Source: Oligoflexia bacterium
GTDB taxonomy: Bacteria; Bdellovibrionota; Bdellovibrionia; Bdellovibrionales; Bdellovibrionaceae
Direction: 5' to 3'
DNA length: 64,000 bases
Assembly: GCA_016861345.1 (NCBI GenBank)
Contig: BOLD01000001.1
Coordinates: forward strand, 124,001-188,000
Shown: one piece after another, positions 17,431 to 23,736 of the stretch
Position numbering within the stretch: the stretch's first letter is position 1
How the letters are laid out: each line of letters opens with the position of its first letter
The notes under the pieces: generated by a model
The model's input: only the letters and a program-made list of their open reading frames with translations
Databases searched by the model: none
What the model was told of the DNA's origin: nothing
Position numbers and translations under genes: made by a program

Positions 17431-17464
17431 TATGTATTGGGAAGCCGTAAAAAAGCTGTAAAGA
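17431..17464 (-). promoter_or_regulatory. KdpE-like box and -10 element of the porin promoter
   Basis: Read leftward, 17464-17446 is TCTTTACAGCTTTTTTACG, nearly identical to the kdpF box. After 9 bases comes TACATA (17436-17431). Transcription would start near 17424, 28 bases before the porin ATG. Confidence 0.7.
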
Positions 17465-17470
17465 AGCGGA

Positions 17471-17548
17471 TTTTTACGCTCTTTTTACGCACGCTTGGTC
17501 AAAGACAATTTGTTTTTACAGCTTTTTTACGCGCAATTTTTCTAAACT
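17471..17548 (+). promoter_or_regulatory. Two KdpE-like boxes and -10 element for the PAS-like gene
   Basis: Rightward boxes are TTTTTACGCTCTTTTTACG (17471-17489) and TTTTTACAGCTTTTTTACG (17513-17531), 42 bases apart, about four helical turns. The second is followed after exactly 11 bases by TAAACT (17543-17548), the same geometry as at kdpF. The gene begins at 17602 behind AGGAG. With the box at 17446-17464 this makes a divergent control region between porin and PAS-like gene. Confidence 0.7.
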
Positions 17549-17601
17549 AGAAGTGTCGGTGAGATCGGTAAAATAGAAGCCGATCTACAAAGGAGACCAA
17601 A

Positions 17602-17910
17602 ATGAAATACAGTGTTGGCGAGTGCTTAGCAGACTACGGATTTACATTTCTCGAAAAACTTCATGAACCGATTTTTCTAATTCATCGTTTGGGAAGAGTG
17701 ACCCGCATGAATGAGTCCGCAAGAAAACTCATTTCCGTTGCGAAGATTAGCATTTCGGAATTGGACAAGATCATCAGTTCACAGATCCAAACACTCTTCC
17801 CTTCCAGAAAAGGAAGCTACCGAAGGCTGAAGGTCGGCAAAAGCAACTTGCACCTGATCGCAAGAACTCTTGGGAATTCGGATTTTATTCTAGTTGAAGT
17901 TCGACGATAG
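17602..17910 (+). CDS. Small PAS-like protein of the Kdp regulon
   Basis: The 102-residue product has a PAS-like beginning (LHEPIFLIHRLGRVTRMNESARKLI), the pattern seen at the start of PAS sensor domains, and little more than one domain in total. No kinase or other output domain is attached. AAGGAGACC precedes the ATG. Two KdpE-like boxes lie upstream, so it is probably induced with kdpFABC. It could bind a small ligand or modulate KdpD, but nothing in the sequence decides this. The next gene starts directly after its stop codon. Confidence 0.65.
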   Translation: MKYSVGECLADYGFTFLEKLHEPIFLIHRLGRVTRMNESARKLISVAKISISELDKIISSQIQTLFPSRKGSYRRLKVGKSNLHLIARTLGNSDFILVEVRR

Positions 17911-18195
17911 ATGGGAATCCTCGATTCTCTGCAATACCATTCAATCAAATACTCATTGCGGGAATCGCTTCCCACGTTGAACAGCGAACCTCTTGGTTTT
18001 CAGGACCTAGTTCCACTGGAAAGAGTCTTGCTGCTGGCAATCTTTCTTATTCTATTTATTCCACTCGCAAAGAGGAGTGAAAATACTGAATTGGACAAAC
18101 AGAAAAACGCGATCTTGAAGCTCTCGGCACTAGCTGGGACTCTTGCGATTGCTATGAGATTTATTCGCATGATTTATTTATCGAAGGGCCCTTAA
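17911..18195 (+). CDS. Small membrane protein paired with the PAS-like gene
   Basis: The 94-residue protein has two hydrophobic segments (about 36-54 and 68-86) joined by a short charged loop (AKRSENTELDKQKNAI). I recognise no family. Its ATG directly follows the stop of the PAS-like gene, implying coupled translation and the same KdpE-like control. Its 3' end overlaps the convergent Cys-rich gene by 4 bases. It might anchor the PAS-like protein at the membrane. Confidence 0.6.
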   Translation: MGILDSLQYHSIKYSLRESLPTLNSEPLGFQDLVPLERVLLLAIFLILFIPLAKRSENTELDKQKNAILKLSALAGTLAIAMRFIRMIYLSKGP

Positions 18196-18641
18196 GCCCC
18201 ATTCTGTTTGATGAGGTCTTCAAGGGCTTGGATGGTGAAGTAAGTAGATCCATTGTCGAAGGAAAGGATATTGCCCTCGGATTCTTCTTCCGATTCGTAG
18301 TCACAAAGCGCACAACGCCAACATACAGGATCATTTTCCTTCATTAGAGTTACGGTGTCGAAAGTCATCCAACCAACTTTGGTTTCTTCAGGATAGCACT
18401 GACGAATTGATTCCTCGAAAGCCTCTTCAAGATCGGCGGCTTCAAGCTCGGTTTCCAGGATGTGCTTGATGATCCAGCTAGTGCCGTACTCGCAGCCCAC
18501 CCCAGGCAGCAAGCGCATGAGGTCATTGCTGCCGCAGGATTCACAGCAGCCCGTGGGAGCTTCTTTGTAGCATCCATAGCAGAATGGGGTGGAGCGGTTC
18601 AGGGCAATTTGTTCGAGTTTTTGTTGGATTTCGTTTTTCAT
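18192..18641 (-). CDS. Cys-rich protein with putative zinc ribbon, function unknown
   Basis: The 149-residue protein has two cysteine clusters: CYGCYKEAPTGCCESCG near the N-terminus and CWRCALCDYESEEESEG towards the C-terminus. Together they could form one or two zinc-binding sites. The rest is acidic. Start ATG 18641 is chosen since GAGGAG lies six bases upstream; a longer reading frame upstream runs through a strong hairpin and is unlikely to be translated. I recognise no named family. A frameshifted 40-base copy of its C-terminal cysteine region lies at 8202-8241. The gene sits on the accessory side of tRNA-Pro. Confidence 0.7.
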   Translation of the reverse strand: MKNEIQQKLEQIALNRSTPFCYGCYKEAPTGCCESCGSNDLMRLLPGVGCEYGTSWIIKHILETELEAADLEEAFEESIRQCYPEETKVGWMTFDTVTLMKENDPVCWRCALCDYESEEESEGNILSFDNGSTYFTIQALEDLIKQNGA

Positions 18642-18666
18642 GGTCATCTCCTCTTTAGCGTTGTCG

Positions 18667-18721
18667 TTTTCCCCCGTTGTGAGGGCTTCTTCGCCCCGCC
18701 AGGAAGCCCGACGGGGGAAAA
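18667..18721. repeat. Long nested hairpin upstream of the Cys-rich gene
   Basis: Outer arms TTTTCCCCCGT (18667-18677) and ACGGGGGAAAA (18711-18721) are perfect 11-base complements. Inside them GGGCTTC (18683-18689) pairs with GAAGCCC (18703-18709). No T run follows on either strand, so this does not look like a terminator. It would lie in the leader of the Cys-rich gene, ending 26 bases before its start codon. Confidence 0.7.
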
Positions 18722-18827
18722 AGGAAGAGGAGGCAAAGTCCCTCGGCCCGACCAAGCAAATGCGGCAGAACGAGTGACAGGAGTGAAACGGATGGCGCGA
18801 AGTCTGCGGAGGGACGAATCAGGGAAT

Positions 18828-18886
18828 TTGCTGGAGCGACCGCCAGCAATGCTAAAGAAGTCAGGAGATGCCGAACGAATCCGGCA
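18828..18886. repeat. Two small hairpins with 8-base loops
   Basis: TTGCTGG-N8-CCAGCAA (18828-18849) and TGCCG-N8-CGGCA (18869-18886) have equal loop lengths. They lie in the 266-base space between the 57-codon gene and the Cys-rich gene, which has no convincing gene of its own on either strand. Confidence 0.5.
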
Positions 18887-18907
18887 AATCCTCGTTTTTG
18901 CCCGTTG

Positions 18908-19081
18908 CTACTTCTTTACTGGTAGGAGCATGGGTTTGCCCCACTTGGACGCTTGTGAGTCCTTGAGGAGCTGATACTGAGCCAAGCGCACTTGCTGGAT
19001 GAACTTCGGGAGCTGTCCGGTAGCGGCGGCAAAGAGAGCGGCAGCAACGGCGGCTTGGATGAGTTTGTTAGGAATAGACAT
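18908..19081 (-). CDS. Small protein of 57 residues, function unknown
   Basis: A reading frame of 57 codons starts at ATG 19081 with GGAGG five bases upstream and ends at TAG 18908-18910. The product has a hydrophobic, alanine-rich N-terminal half (LIQAAVAAALFAAATG) resembling a signal or membrane segment, then a basic end (LLPVKK). I recognise no family. It is below the usual length cut-off. The excellent ribosome binding site is the main support. Its stop codon lies inside an AAGTAGCAA sequence that recurs three times at 19214-19244. Confidence 0.6.
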   Translation of the reverse strand: MSIPNKLIQAAVAAALFAAATGQLPKFIQQVRLAQYQLLKDSQASKWGKPMLLPVKK

Positions 19082-19169
19082 GGGAACCTCCTCGGTTACG
19101 GATGATTGGTTTGATTTGTAGAATGTTGATCTTGAGCTGCTAGAACAGCAGTTCTTGGAATCTGAACTT

Positions 19170-19208
19170 CAGAGGGAAAACGCCTAGAAAATCGGGTTTT
19201 TCCCTCTG
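19170..19208. repeat. Hairpin with 11-base arms
   Basis: CAGAGGGAAAA (19170-19180) pairs perfectly with TTTTCCCTCTG (19198-19208) around a 17-base loop. It lies between the 57-codon gene and tRNA-Pro. The T run is inside the 3' arm and no further Ts follow, so terminator activity is doubtful. Confidence 0.55.
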
Positions 19209-19213
19209 GGCGC

Positions 19214-19244
19214 AAGTAGCAATCAAGTAGCAAAAAAGTAGCAA
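19214..19244. repeat. Three AAGTAGCAA direct repeats at 11-base spacing
   Basis: AAGTAGCAA starts at 19214, 19225 and 19236, one helical turn apart. An inverted fourth copy lies at 18905-18913. Iteron-like repeats of this kind are bound by replication, excision or regulatory proteins. They begin 6 bases after the 11-base hairpin, on the 3' side of tRNA-Pro. Confidence 0.6.
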
Positions 19245-19284
19245 ACTCAGGACATTTCGTGAGATTTCACGACAGATTCAAGAG

Positions 19285-19301
19285 AAGGGCGCAAGGCCCT
19301 T
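19285..19301 (-). terminator. Possible terminator of tRNA-Pro
   Basis: AAGGGC and GCCCTT form a 6-base stem with a 5-base loop about 70 bases downstream of the tRNA 3' end in the direction of its transcription. The following sequence is only moderately T-rich (TTCTCTT), so the call is weak. Confidence 0.35.
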
Positions 19302-19369
19302 TTCAATGATTTCAAGTGTTTATGATTGTTGGGATTTTTAATTTTTCTGCGACTGCGGTATTCAAAAAT

Positions 19370-19446
<77 letters not shown>

Positions 19447-19532
19447 ACAAAAAACAGAGGACCGACAGTATTTCTTTTGGCATAATAATGTCAAATCCTT
19501 GCTGATAACGCGAAATGACAAATTGGAGTTTT

Positions 19533-20213
19533 ATGAAGTTAGACAATATTCCCAAGCCTCTTTTAGTTGTTGGAGTCATTGTGGTGGGGTTGGCCCTTTT
19601 CCCCCTCATTCAAAAACCACACACTGTTTGCGATTCGCAGTTGAATGTTTTCAAAGAGGCTCAAAAGGGAGTTCTTTATTCTTATAAGGTCAAAAATGTA
19701 ACTCGCCCCGCGGTTTACCCTAAGGCTCTTGAGGCCTGCAAATATGGGAATAGCTCTGGGGCCTGTTACGAGTATTTTCAACTGGTGAGAAAGTTTTTAC
19801 GGGATGTGCAGAATTTGCCGTCTGATTGCTCAACTGAAATGGATGAAGTTAAAGAGATCAAGAAGGTTTTTGTTGATAGCCTGAGGTTATTTGGCGTCCT
19901 TGCTTGGGGGGATAAGCCACCAGAGCCAGAGACAAGGGCTGGATGGTTTGATCTTTCGGATCAGGCGCTGTTCTGCGCGGTCAAAGATCAGTGGATGCGA
20001 TTTTATGGGCAGGAAAGTTGGGATCAATTTCGACTGAGTATTCATCAAGAGTTGCCAGGAGAAGAGGCGCGTTTTGAAACGAACGAGGCAGGTGAAAGAA
20101 AATGCGTGAACTGTGAGTCGCTCAAAAAAGCTCCTCAGGTATTTGCATCTCCTGAGGAGATCTTTGTTCGAACGATATATTCCATACCTTGTAATCGATT
20201 AGATGCTCGCTAG
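19533..20213 (+). CDS. Membrane-anchored hypothetical protein
   Basis: The product of about 226 residues has one N-terminal membrane helix (LLVVGVIVVGLALFPLI) and an extracytoplasmic domain with several cysteines (including CDSQ, ACKYG, SGACYEY, SDC and CVNCESL) that could form disulfides. I recognise no family. ATG 19533 is chosen because TTGGAG precedes it by four bases. It is the first gene after tRNA-Pro and overlaps the convergent small gene at its 3' end. Confidence 0.65.
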   Translation: MKLDNIPKPLLVVGVIVVGLALFPLIQKPHTVCDSQLNVFKEAQKGVLYSYKVKNVTRPAVYPKALEACKYGNSSGACYEYFQLVRKFLRDVQNLPSDCSTEMDEVKEIKKVFVDSLRLFGVLAWGDKPPEPETRAGWFDLSDQALFCAVKDQWMRFYGQESWDQFRLSIHQELPGEEARFETNEAGERKCVNCESLKKAPQVFASPEEIFVRTIYSIPCNRLDAR

Positions 20214-20405
20214 CTCCATCAGTGACCAGGAATTTTGAAGGGGCTTTTTAATACCGACAAAGTAAAAGTCTGCATCGGTGATATTTTCTATTCGGTAGAT
20301 CCGACCCTCTTCGTGGATGATTTTCCAATCAATAGGATTTAGCCCAAATTGGCTAAGATTGGATTGTAAGGTGACTTGGTTTTCGCTTTTTGCTGACTGG
20401 ATCAT
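20199..20405 (-). CDS. Small hypothetical protein, 68 residues
   Basis: ATG 20405 has GAGGGGG five bases upstream, which favours it over an upstream in-frame ATG. The soluble product (MIQSAKSENQVTLQ, then LNPIDWKIIHEEGRIYRIEN) looks like a compact alpha/beta domain, but I recognise no family. It ends 15 bases inside the convergent gene at 19533-20213. Confidence 0.5.
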   Translation of the reverse strand: MIQSAKSENQVTLQSNLSQFGLNPIDWKIIHEEGRIYRIENITDADFYFVGIKKPLQNSWSLMELASI

Positions 20406-20547
20406 GGTTTCCCCCTCGGTTTTTGTTATGTACAATGCAGTGAGCAAAGTTGGGGCCAAGCGTCCGGAGCGTCCGGAAACAATCTATTGCACTTTAAGCA
20501 AGTTTTCATCCATGCTTATAAACTAGAAGTCTAAAAAGGTGGACGAT

Positions 20548-20967
20548 ATGAGGATGAATCGATTTCGGGGATATATGTTGGGGCAGGGTTTATTGACTGT
20601 GATCGTGATGGTGATCTTTCGGTCTGTCTCTGACCGCCAGGTGGCTGGAATCATTGCTGGGCTTCTATTTCTCTTGGCTCCCTCGATCGTGATTTGGAAT
20701 GAGTATCGAATGGGGACTTGGAAAAAGCAGGCCTCTTTTTGGGGTAGCCTTTGCTTTTTAGTGTTCTCTGCGCTTCCAATCTTTATTTTAAGAGTGACAA
20801 ATTATGGTCAGCCCTTTGAGGAGCTTTCTGTTTTGGGAGTGACAGGTCCCATGCTCCATAAGTTTTCAAACTACTTCTTCATTGTCTTACTACTGGGATT
20901 TTTTATCGACTCTTTTTCAGAGAAGAAAAAAGAACTTAAAACACAAATGAAAAAAGGCGAGGACTAG
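20548..20967 (+). CDS. Four-helix integral membrane protein, unknown function
   Basis: The product of 139 residues has four hydrophobic segments: GLLTVIVMVIF, the GIIAGLLFLLAPSIVIW stretch, LCFLVFSALPIFIL and FFIVLLLGFFI. It ends in a lysine-rich cytoplasmic tail. ATG 20548 is chosen since AAGGTGG lies five bases upstream. No family is recognised. A bidirectional terminator overlaps its stop codon. Confidence 0.6.
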   Translation: MRMNRFRGYMLGQGLLTVIVMVIFRSVSDRQVAGIIAGLLFLLAPSIVIWNEYRMGTWKKQASFWGSLCFLVFSALPIFILRVTNYGQPFEELSVLGVTGPMLHKFSNYFFIVLLLGFFIDSFSEKKKELKTQMKKGED

Positions 20968-20978
20968 GCTCGCCTTTT
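20952..20978. terminator. Bidirectional rho-independent terminator
   Basis: AAAAGGCGAG (20952-20961) pairs with CTCGCCTTTT (20969-20978). T runs follow on both strands (TTTTTT leftward). It serves both the membrane protein gene, whose stop codon lies in the loop, and the convergent rpsR. Confidence 0.85.
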
Positions 20979-21000
20979 CATTCAGTTTCTTCGGCTTTAA

Positions 21001-21273
21001 TTAAGCCTCGAATGGAACTGGGGAGATAGACTCGAAACGGTTAAAATAGTCGTAAGCGTCAGTTCCAGTTGGAAGAAGACCTAGGTTACGAGCTTTTTTA
21101 ACAGCAGCTGCAACTTGCTTCTGCTGAGCAATGCTCAATTTAGAGATACGGGCTGGAGTAATTTTGCCGCCATCGCTAATGAAACGAGCAAGGCTTGCTG
21201 GGTCTTTATAATCAAAAAGATGGTCACCCGAGAACTCTGAACGATACTTACTTCTGCTAATACCTTTTTTCAT
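21001..21273 (-). CDS. rpsR: 30S ribosomal protein bS18
   Basis: The 90-residue protein contains the bS18 core, from FDYKDPASLARFISDGGKI through RISKLSIAQQKQVAAAVKKAR to NLGLLP. The usual neighbours rpsF and rplI are absent; the gene stands alone, divergent from rpmB. It ends at the bidirectional terminator. Confidence 0.95.
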   Translation of the reverse strand: MKKGISRSKYRSEFSGDHLFDYKDPASLARFISDGGKITPARISKLSIAQQKQVAAAVKKARNLGLLPTGTDAYDYFNRFESISPVPFEA

Positions 21274-21376
21274 AATATTTCCTCTTTAAAAACAGACCTA
21301 GTCGTATACGACAAATTTCGGTTGCCAACAAGTGTCTTTTTGCCTATATGTTTGATTTCTTTATAAGGAGTTTGTC

Positions 21377-21709
21377 ATGAGCCGTTGTGAATTAACGGGT
21401 AAGAGCCCTGTAGTAAAAAATTTAGTGAGTCACTCGAACATCAAAACAAAATCGATTTCGATGCCAAATGTTCAAGTAAAACGACTATTTAGCAAAGCGT
21501 TGAATCAATATGTTCGTCTTCAGGTTGCAGCCAGTGCAATTCGAGATATGGAGCATATGGGTGGTTTTGACGTCTTTTTGTTGAATCAAAAAGCAAATCT
21601 TCTTTCTCCAAGAGCGACGAAGGTTAAGGCTCGCATTCTTCGAAAAATTAAGTCGAAGAAGGCTCCAGCAAAGAAAACTGCGACAAAATCAGCAGCTAAA
21701 AAAGGATAA
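21377..21709 (+). CDS. rpmB: 50S ribosomal protein bL28
   Basis: The beginning MSRCELTGKSPVVKNLVSHS and the following NVQVKRLFSKALNQYVRLQV identify bL28. The tail after about residue 88 is a lysine/alanine-rich extension (KKAPAKKTATKSAAKKG) that makes it longer than the common form of under 80 residues. It starts behind AAGGAG and is followed after 3 bases by a uL24 gene. Confidence 0.93.
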   Translation: MSRCELTGKSPVVKNLVSHSNIKTKSISMPNVQVKRLFSKALNQYVRLQVAASAIRDMEHMGGFDVFLLNQKANLLSPRATKVKARILRKIKSKKAPAKKTATKSAAKKG

Positions 21710-21712
21710 TTT

Positions 21713-21970
21713 ATGAAGTTGAAAATTAAAAAAGGTGATACAGTTCAGGTACTTGCTGGTCAAGATAAGGGTAAAAAAGGAACAGTTATTGAGGTTAAAC
21801 CCACAAAACTGAAGCTGAAGGTATCTGGTGTTAAGGTTATGACCCACTACGATAAAAAAGATGGTTTGAAAAAACTTGAGGGTCTTCTTGATTACTCAAA
21901 TGTGAAGCTTGTTGAAAAAGCAACTAAGGAAAAAAAGACCACTAAGAAAAAGGCGTCTAAGACAGCCTAA
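21713..21970 (+). CDS. rplX: 50S ribosomal protein uL24 outside the usual operon
   Basis: The 85-residue protein has the KOW motif of uL24 (IKKGDTVQVLAGQDKGKKGTV), a shortened middle and a lysine-rich tail. uL24 is normally encoded between rplN and rplE; here it follows rpmB by 3 bases. It is either a relocated gene or a second copy. The family call is firm, its status as sole or extra copy is not. Confidence 0.88.
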   Translation: MKLKIKKGDTVQVLAGQDKGKKGTVIEVKPTKLKLKVSGVKVMTHYDKKDGLKKLEGLLDYSNVKLVEKATKEKKTTKKKASKTA

Positions 21971-21996
21971 GGTTTGATCGACAAACTCGACGTATG

Positions 21997-22034
21997 AAGA
22001 GCCTATCAGATTTTCTGATGGGCTCTTTCGTTTT
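21997..22034 (+). terminator. Rho-independent terminator after the rpmB-rplX pair
   Basis: AAGAGCCTATCAGA pairs with TCTGATGGGCTCTT (one mismatch-like G/T step) and is followed by TCGTTTT. It lies 27 bases after the rplX stop. Confidence 0.8.
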
Positions 22035-22125
22035 GGCCTATTCTGGACTTGAAGAAAATCAGTCTCAATCCGATACACAAGAGTAGACGGACCCATTGTG
22101 TGGCTTGTCAAAAGAGGGGTTGAGT

Positions 22126-22500
22126 ATGAAAAATAAAAATCCTTTTCTTGGTTGTTTGATCCTGATTATCGGCCAAATTTTCTCTTTTTACTGTCAGGCA
22201 GAAGAGACCGTATCGACAACACCAAGTCCATCATCTGCGCCAACCACATCGGCATCATCAACAAACACTCCTGCTTATTATATGTGTAAAAGTAATAATG
22301 CAGTTCGAACGCTGCGAGTTTCCTTTAAAGGGGATCGTTGTTGGGCGACTTACACGAAAGAGGGTGTTGATTCTATTGTTGGAAAATCAAATACACCAGA
22401 TGTCTGTCACGATGTTGTCGCGAATATTCGTAAGAACTTAGAGGCTGGAAATTGGAAGTGTAAGGATATTAGCACGACTCGAATTTCATCCTCATTGTAG
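22126..22500 (+). CDS. Small secreted Ser/Thr-rich protein
   Basis: The 124-residue product has a signal peptide ending near YCQA, a linker rich in Ser, Thr and Pro (about residues 30-52), and a small domain with four cysteines (MCKS, DRCWATY, DVCHDV, WKCKD). ATG 22126 has GAGGGG upstream. No family is recognised; a disulfide-stabilised periplasmic domain is likely. Confidence 0.65.
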   Translation: MKNKNPFLGCLILIIGQIFSFYCQAEETVSTTPSPSSAPTTSASSTNTPAYYMCKSNNAVRTLRVSFKGDRCWATYTKEGVDSIVGKSNTPDVCHDVVANIRKNLEAGNWKCKDISTTRISSSL

Positions 22501-22520
22501 CTGATTTTTGAAGGGCCTTT

Positions 22521-23360
22521 GTGAGTGTTTCAGATTTTGCCATTGCAGTTTGTCAAATGAACTCCATTGATGATGTTGAGACGAACTATCGACAAATTGT
22601 TTCGTTACTTGATCAAATCTCAAAATCTCAATCTGTGCAGATGGCATGTTTTCCAGAGAATTGCCTGTATCTTCGAACTCTAGAGGGGGAAAAGGTTCAG
22701 GGGCTTCATTTAGTAGATAAGGTTTTTCATCAACTTGCCACTCAGGCGAAAGAGAGAGGTATTTTTCTTCACTTAGGTGCTTCACCGATTCGTGAACATG
22801 GCAAGTTGTACAATGCCTCTGTTTTGATCGCTCCAACGGGCGAAGTGCGAATGAGCTATCAAAAAATTCATCTTTTTAATATTGAACTAGAAGGTCAGGC
22901 TCCAATTCGAGAATCCGACGTTTACACCTATGGGGAAAAGCCTGAGATTTTGGAAATTCATGGGTGGCATATAGGTCAAACGATTTGTTATGACCTTCGG
23001 TTTGCTGAACTATTTAATTATTATGCACAGCATTTGGTCGACTTGATTTTAGTCCCGGCCTCGTTTCTGGTCCCTACAGGAAAGGCCCATTGGGAAGTGT
23101 TGCTCAGGGCTCGGGCTATTGAAAGTCAGGCCTATGTGGTTGCTGCAGCCCAGGCGGGCACGCACAATGGCGTTAAGGGCGGCAAGCGTGAAACCTATGG
23201 TCATAGCTTGGTGGTTGATCCTTGGGGGCAAATTGTCGCTGAGGCGAAGACAATGGGGCCAGAGGTGATGATTTTGAGCCTTTCGCACCAAAGAATTCAG
23301 GATGTCCGTCGGCAGATTCCAATGAGATATCATCGCCGTCTTGTGCAAATGAAAAGATAA
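22521..23360 (+). CDS. Carbon-nitrogen hydrolase (Nit/omega-amidase type)
   Basis: The 279-residue nitrilase-superfamily enzyme shows the Glu-Lys-Cys triad in place: Glu in ACFPENCLY, Lys in SYQKIHLFNI and Cys in GQTICYDLRFAELF. The order QMNSIDD, EN, YDLRF and PASF is typical of Nit1/Nit2 branches, which hydrolyse omega-amides or deaminated glutathione. It begins with GTG 22521. It stands after a secreted protein gene; no pathway partner is adjacent. Confidence 0.88.
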   Translation: MSVSDFAIAVCQMNSIDDVETNYRQIVSLLDQISKSQSVQMACFPENCLYLRTLEGEKVQGLHLVDKVFHQLATQAKERGIFLHLGASPIREHGKLYNASVLIAPTGEVRMSYQKIHLFNIELEGQAPIRESDVYTYGEKPEILEIHGWHIGQTICYDLRFAELFNYYAQHLVDLILVPASFLVPTGKAHWEVLLRARAIESQAYVVAAAQAGTHNGVKGGKRETYGHSLVVDPWGQIVAEAKTMGPEVMILSLSHQRIQDVRRQIPMRYHRRLVQMKR

Positions 23361-23425
23361 AAACAATAAGAGAACAAGTCACCAAAAGGGTGACAAGTCC
23401 AGCTGACTTCAATACAGTTATTGCC

Positions 23426-23710
23426 ATGATTATTCGACAAAAATTCTATTTGATAACCACAGTGTTTTGTCTGTTTGCTTCTCTGGTAGTTTCGGTGGGT
23501 CAAGCGGCTCCATCAGAACAAGGGGCTGTCATGACAGAAGAGGAAATTGCTCTTCGGACTAAGGTCAAAAAGAGAGCTTATCCCGGAGGACGAGATGAAG
23601 AGTCGCTGAAGGTTCAAAGTCAATTAGCGTCTCCATTGAGGAAAATGACTCCGACGACAGAAATGCCGACAGAGTCAACAGACACAACAACAAATGAACC
23701 CCACGATTAG
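23426..23710 (+). CDS. Small secreted protein, unknown
   Basis: The 94-residue product starts with a clear signal peptide (YLITTVFCLFASLVVSVGQAA), then an acidic and basic mixed region and a Thr/Glu-rich disordered tail. The ribosome binding site is weak and an upstream in-frame start at 23390 cannot be excluded. It precedes the ETF-QO gene by 26 bases. No family is recognised. Confidence 0.5.
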   Translation: MIIRQKFYLITTVFCLFASLVVSVGQAAPSEQGAVMTEEEIALRTKVKKRAYPGGRDEESLKVQSQLASPLRKMTPTTEMPTESTDTTTNEPHD

Positions 23711-23736
23711 TTAGCTATCAGCGCGAGGAGTAGAGA

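Noticed and set aside
18642..18755. Upstream extension of the Cys-rich gene to 18755
   Set aside because: The added 38 residues are encoded by the hairpin region and the ribosome binding site supports ATG 18641.
18462..18974. Open frame of 170 codons on the plus strand across the Cys-rich gene
   Set aside because: It crosses the hairpin cluster and the opposite Cys-rich coding region, has no ribosome binding site and no recognisable protein character.
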